Source: Clostridia bacterium
GTDB taxonomy: Bacteria; Bacillota; Clostridia; Oscillospirales; CAG-272
Length of the DNA stretch: 5,496 nt
Assembly (NCBI GenBank): GCA_017411935.1
Contig: JAFQPC010000181.1
Coordinates: 1 to 5,496 of the forward strand
Direction: 5' to 3'
Below are positions 4,499 through 5,496 of the stretch, one piece after another. Under the pieces are notes generated by a model that saw only the letters and a list, made by a program, of their open reading frames with translations, did no database searches and was not told where the DNA came from. The translations under genes were made by a program, and so were the position numbers. Within the stretch, counting starts at the first letter, position 1. Each line of letters starts with the position of its first letter.

Positions 4499-5496
4499 AT
4501 GCTTTTTTTGCGGGGAAGCTGTCTTTCAGTCCCACGATGCGGTTGAAGGTGTTTTCGTTCTTGGTATCTTTGCAGAAGTAGCCGACACGGACGAACTGGA
4601 AGCGATCGCCTGCCGTTGCATTTTCGAGTGCGGGCTCTACCATTGCTCCCTCGATCTTCGAAAGAGAATCGGGGTTGAGGAAGTCGAGATAGGTCTTGCC
4701 CTCAGGCACTTCTGCGGTGTTCTCGATGTTGAAGAGACGGTCGTAAAGCATGAGGGTGGCAGGCTTTGCATACTTCGCAGAAAGCCAATGGATCGTACCC
4801 TTGACCTTTCTGCCGTCGATCGGCATTCCGTTGCCAGTTTCAAGATCGGCGGTCGCATGAATGCACTTGATGCTACCGTCCTCGTTTTTCTCAATGCCCG
4901 CGTATTTGATGATATATCCGCCCATCAGACGAACCTCGCCTTCGGGCTTCAGACGGAAGAACTTGGGAGGCGGTACCTCGGCGAAGTCCTCGGCGTCGAT
5001 GTAGAGCTCACGGGAGAAGGTAACGGGACGGGTTCCCATTTCGGGATGCTGGGGATGATTGGGGAGGTCGAAGACCTCCTCTTTTCCTTCGGGATAGTTG
5101 TCCACGATGACCTTGATGGGATCGAGGACAGCCACACGGCGGGGGGCCGTTTCGTTCAGCTCGTCGCGGATGCAGGCCTCAAGAAGGCGGATGTCTACCA
5201 GGCTATCGGCCTTGGCCACGCCGATACGGGAGCAGAAGTCCACGATGGAGGCGCCGGTATAGCCGCGGCGGCGCATACCGCAGAGGGTGGGCATACGGGG
5301 ATCGTCCCAACCGTCCACAAGCCCGCTCTCCACCAGGCCGCGAAGGAAGCGCTTGGACAGGACGGTGTAGGTGATGTTCAGACGGGCAAACTCGATCTGA
5401 CGGGGCTTATGGGGAACGCTGACATTCTCGATCACCCAGTTGTAAAGAGGACGGTGGATCTCAAATTCCAGGGAGCAGAGGGAGTGGGTAATGCCC
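4497..5496 (-). CDS. glnS: Glutaminyl-tRNA synthetase, partial (C-terminal 332 codons)
   Basis: Class I aminoacyl-tRNA synthetase that charges tRNA-Gln with glutamine in the cytoplasm. The reading frame is open to the right edge; the GTG at 5435 is an internal Val, not a start, since the upstream codons continue family sequence (GITHSLCSLEFEIHRPLYNWV). The visible part begins just before the HSLC segment of the active site. It contains the KMSKS-loop equivalent VLSKR (visible residues 45-49), the DDPRMPTLCGMRRRGYT block, and then the two C-terminal anticodon-binding beta-barrels (FSRELYIDAEDF, VRLMGGYIIKY, GTIHWLS, GDRFQFVRVGYFC). It aligns without obvious gaps to my recollection of E. coli GlnRS (554 residues), implying about 222 missing N-terminal residues that include the HIGH motif. 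HSLC and VLSKR favour GlnRS over GluRS. The C terminus is intact and ends in TGA at 4497. It is the first visible gene of the - strand cluster; its promoter lies outside. Confidence 0.97.
   Translation of the reverse strand, partial: GITHSLCSLEFEIHRPLYNWVIENVSVPHKPRQIEFARLNITYTVLSKRFLRGLVESGLVDGWDDPRMPTLCGMRRRGYTGASIVDFCSRIGVAKADSLVDIRLLEACIRDELNETAPRRVAVLDPIKVIVDNYPEGKEEVFDLPNHPQHPEMGTRPVTFSRELYIDAEDFAEVPPPKFFRLKPEGEVRLMGGYIIKYAGIEKNEDGSIKCIHATADLETGNGMPIDGRKVKGTIHWLSAKYAKPATLMLYDRLFNIENTAEVPEGKTYLDFLNPDSLSKIEGAMVEPALENATAGDRFQFVRVGYFCKDTKNENTFNRIVGLKDSFPAKKA

Noticed and set aside
5150..5340. Higher GC (about 63-68%) in the 5' part of the visible glnS, considered as a recombination or assembly joint
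   Set aside because: Neighbouring segments of the same gene vary from about 45% to 62%, the protein alignment is seamless, and conserved Arg/Gly/Pro-rich motifs explain much of it.
4497..5435. Treating glnS as a complete 312-residue gene starting at 5435
   Set aside because: The codon there is GTG (Val) inside a continuous GlnRS alignment, and conserved upstream sequence, including HSLC, extends to the window edge.

Overview
The window reads as bacterial chromosome from an endospore-forming Firmicute, most likely a Clostridia-type gut or anaerobic lineage with roughly 50% GC. The reasons are a clear SpoVT sporulation regulator, strong AAGGAG-type Shine-Dalgarno sites, consensus sigma-A promoter elements, a type II (lipobox) signal peptide and Gram-positive-style intrinsic terminators. 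No species can be named from the sequence alone. No rRNA, tRNA, CRISPR array, insertion sequence, phage gene or attachment site was seen.

Layout: the left part (1-2497) is on the + strand. spoVT (26-583) has its own ribosome binding site and is closed by an intrinsic terminator (about 627-667). A very AT-rich stretch with helically spaced A/T tracts follows, then a perfect TTGACA-17-TATAAT promoter with an extended -10, a short leader that can fold into a hairpin at its very 5' end, and a strong ribosome binding site. These drive a 535-residue acidic lipoprotein of unknown function (828-2435), closed by a C(UUCG)G terminator hairpin. A second, bidirectional terminator (2507-2547) separates it from the converging - strand genes.

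The right part is a - strand gene cluster read from the right edge: glnS (glutaminyl-tRNA synthetase, C-terminal 332 codons, running off the window), then a DUF1294 small membrane protein, then a MutS-family ATPase without the mismatch-recognition domain. Spacings are 8 and 35 nt, with no terminator between the genes, so they are probably one transcript. The glnS stop codon lies inside the ribosome binding site of the DUF1294 gene. The MutS-like gene starts with TTG, supported by a strong Shine-Dalgarno site.

The genes do not form an obvious pathway. spoVT is a sporulation regulator, the lipoprotein is an isolated and apparently very strongly expressed envelope protein, and the right cluster pairs housekeeping translation with a poorly characterised MutS relative. 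The most distinctive items are the lipoprotein unit, whose every expression signal is near optimal although it has no recognisable function, and the non-canonical ATPase motifs of the MutS-like protein. I found no convincing evidence for an entirely new multi-gene system here.
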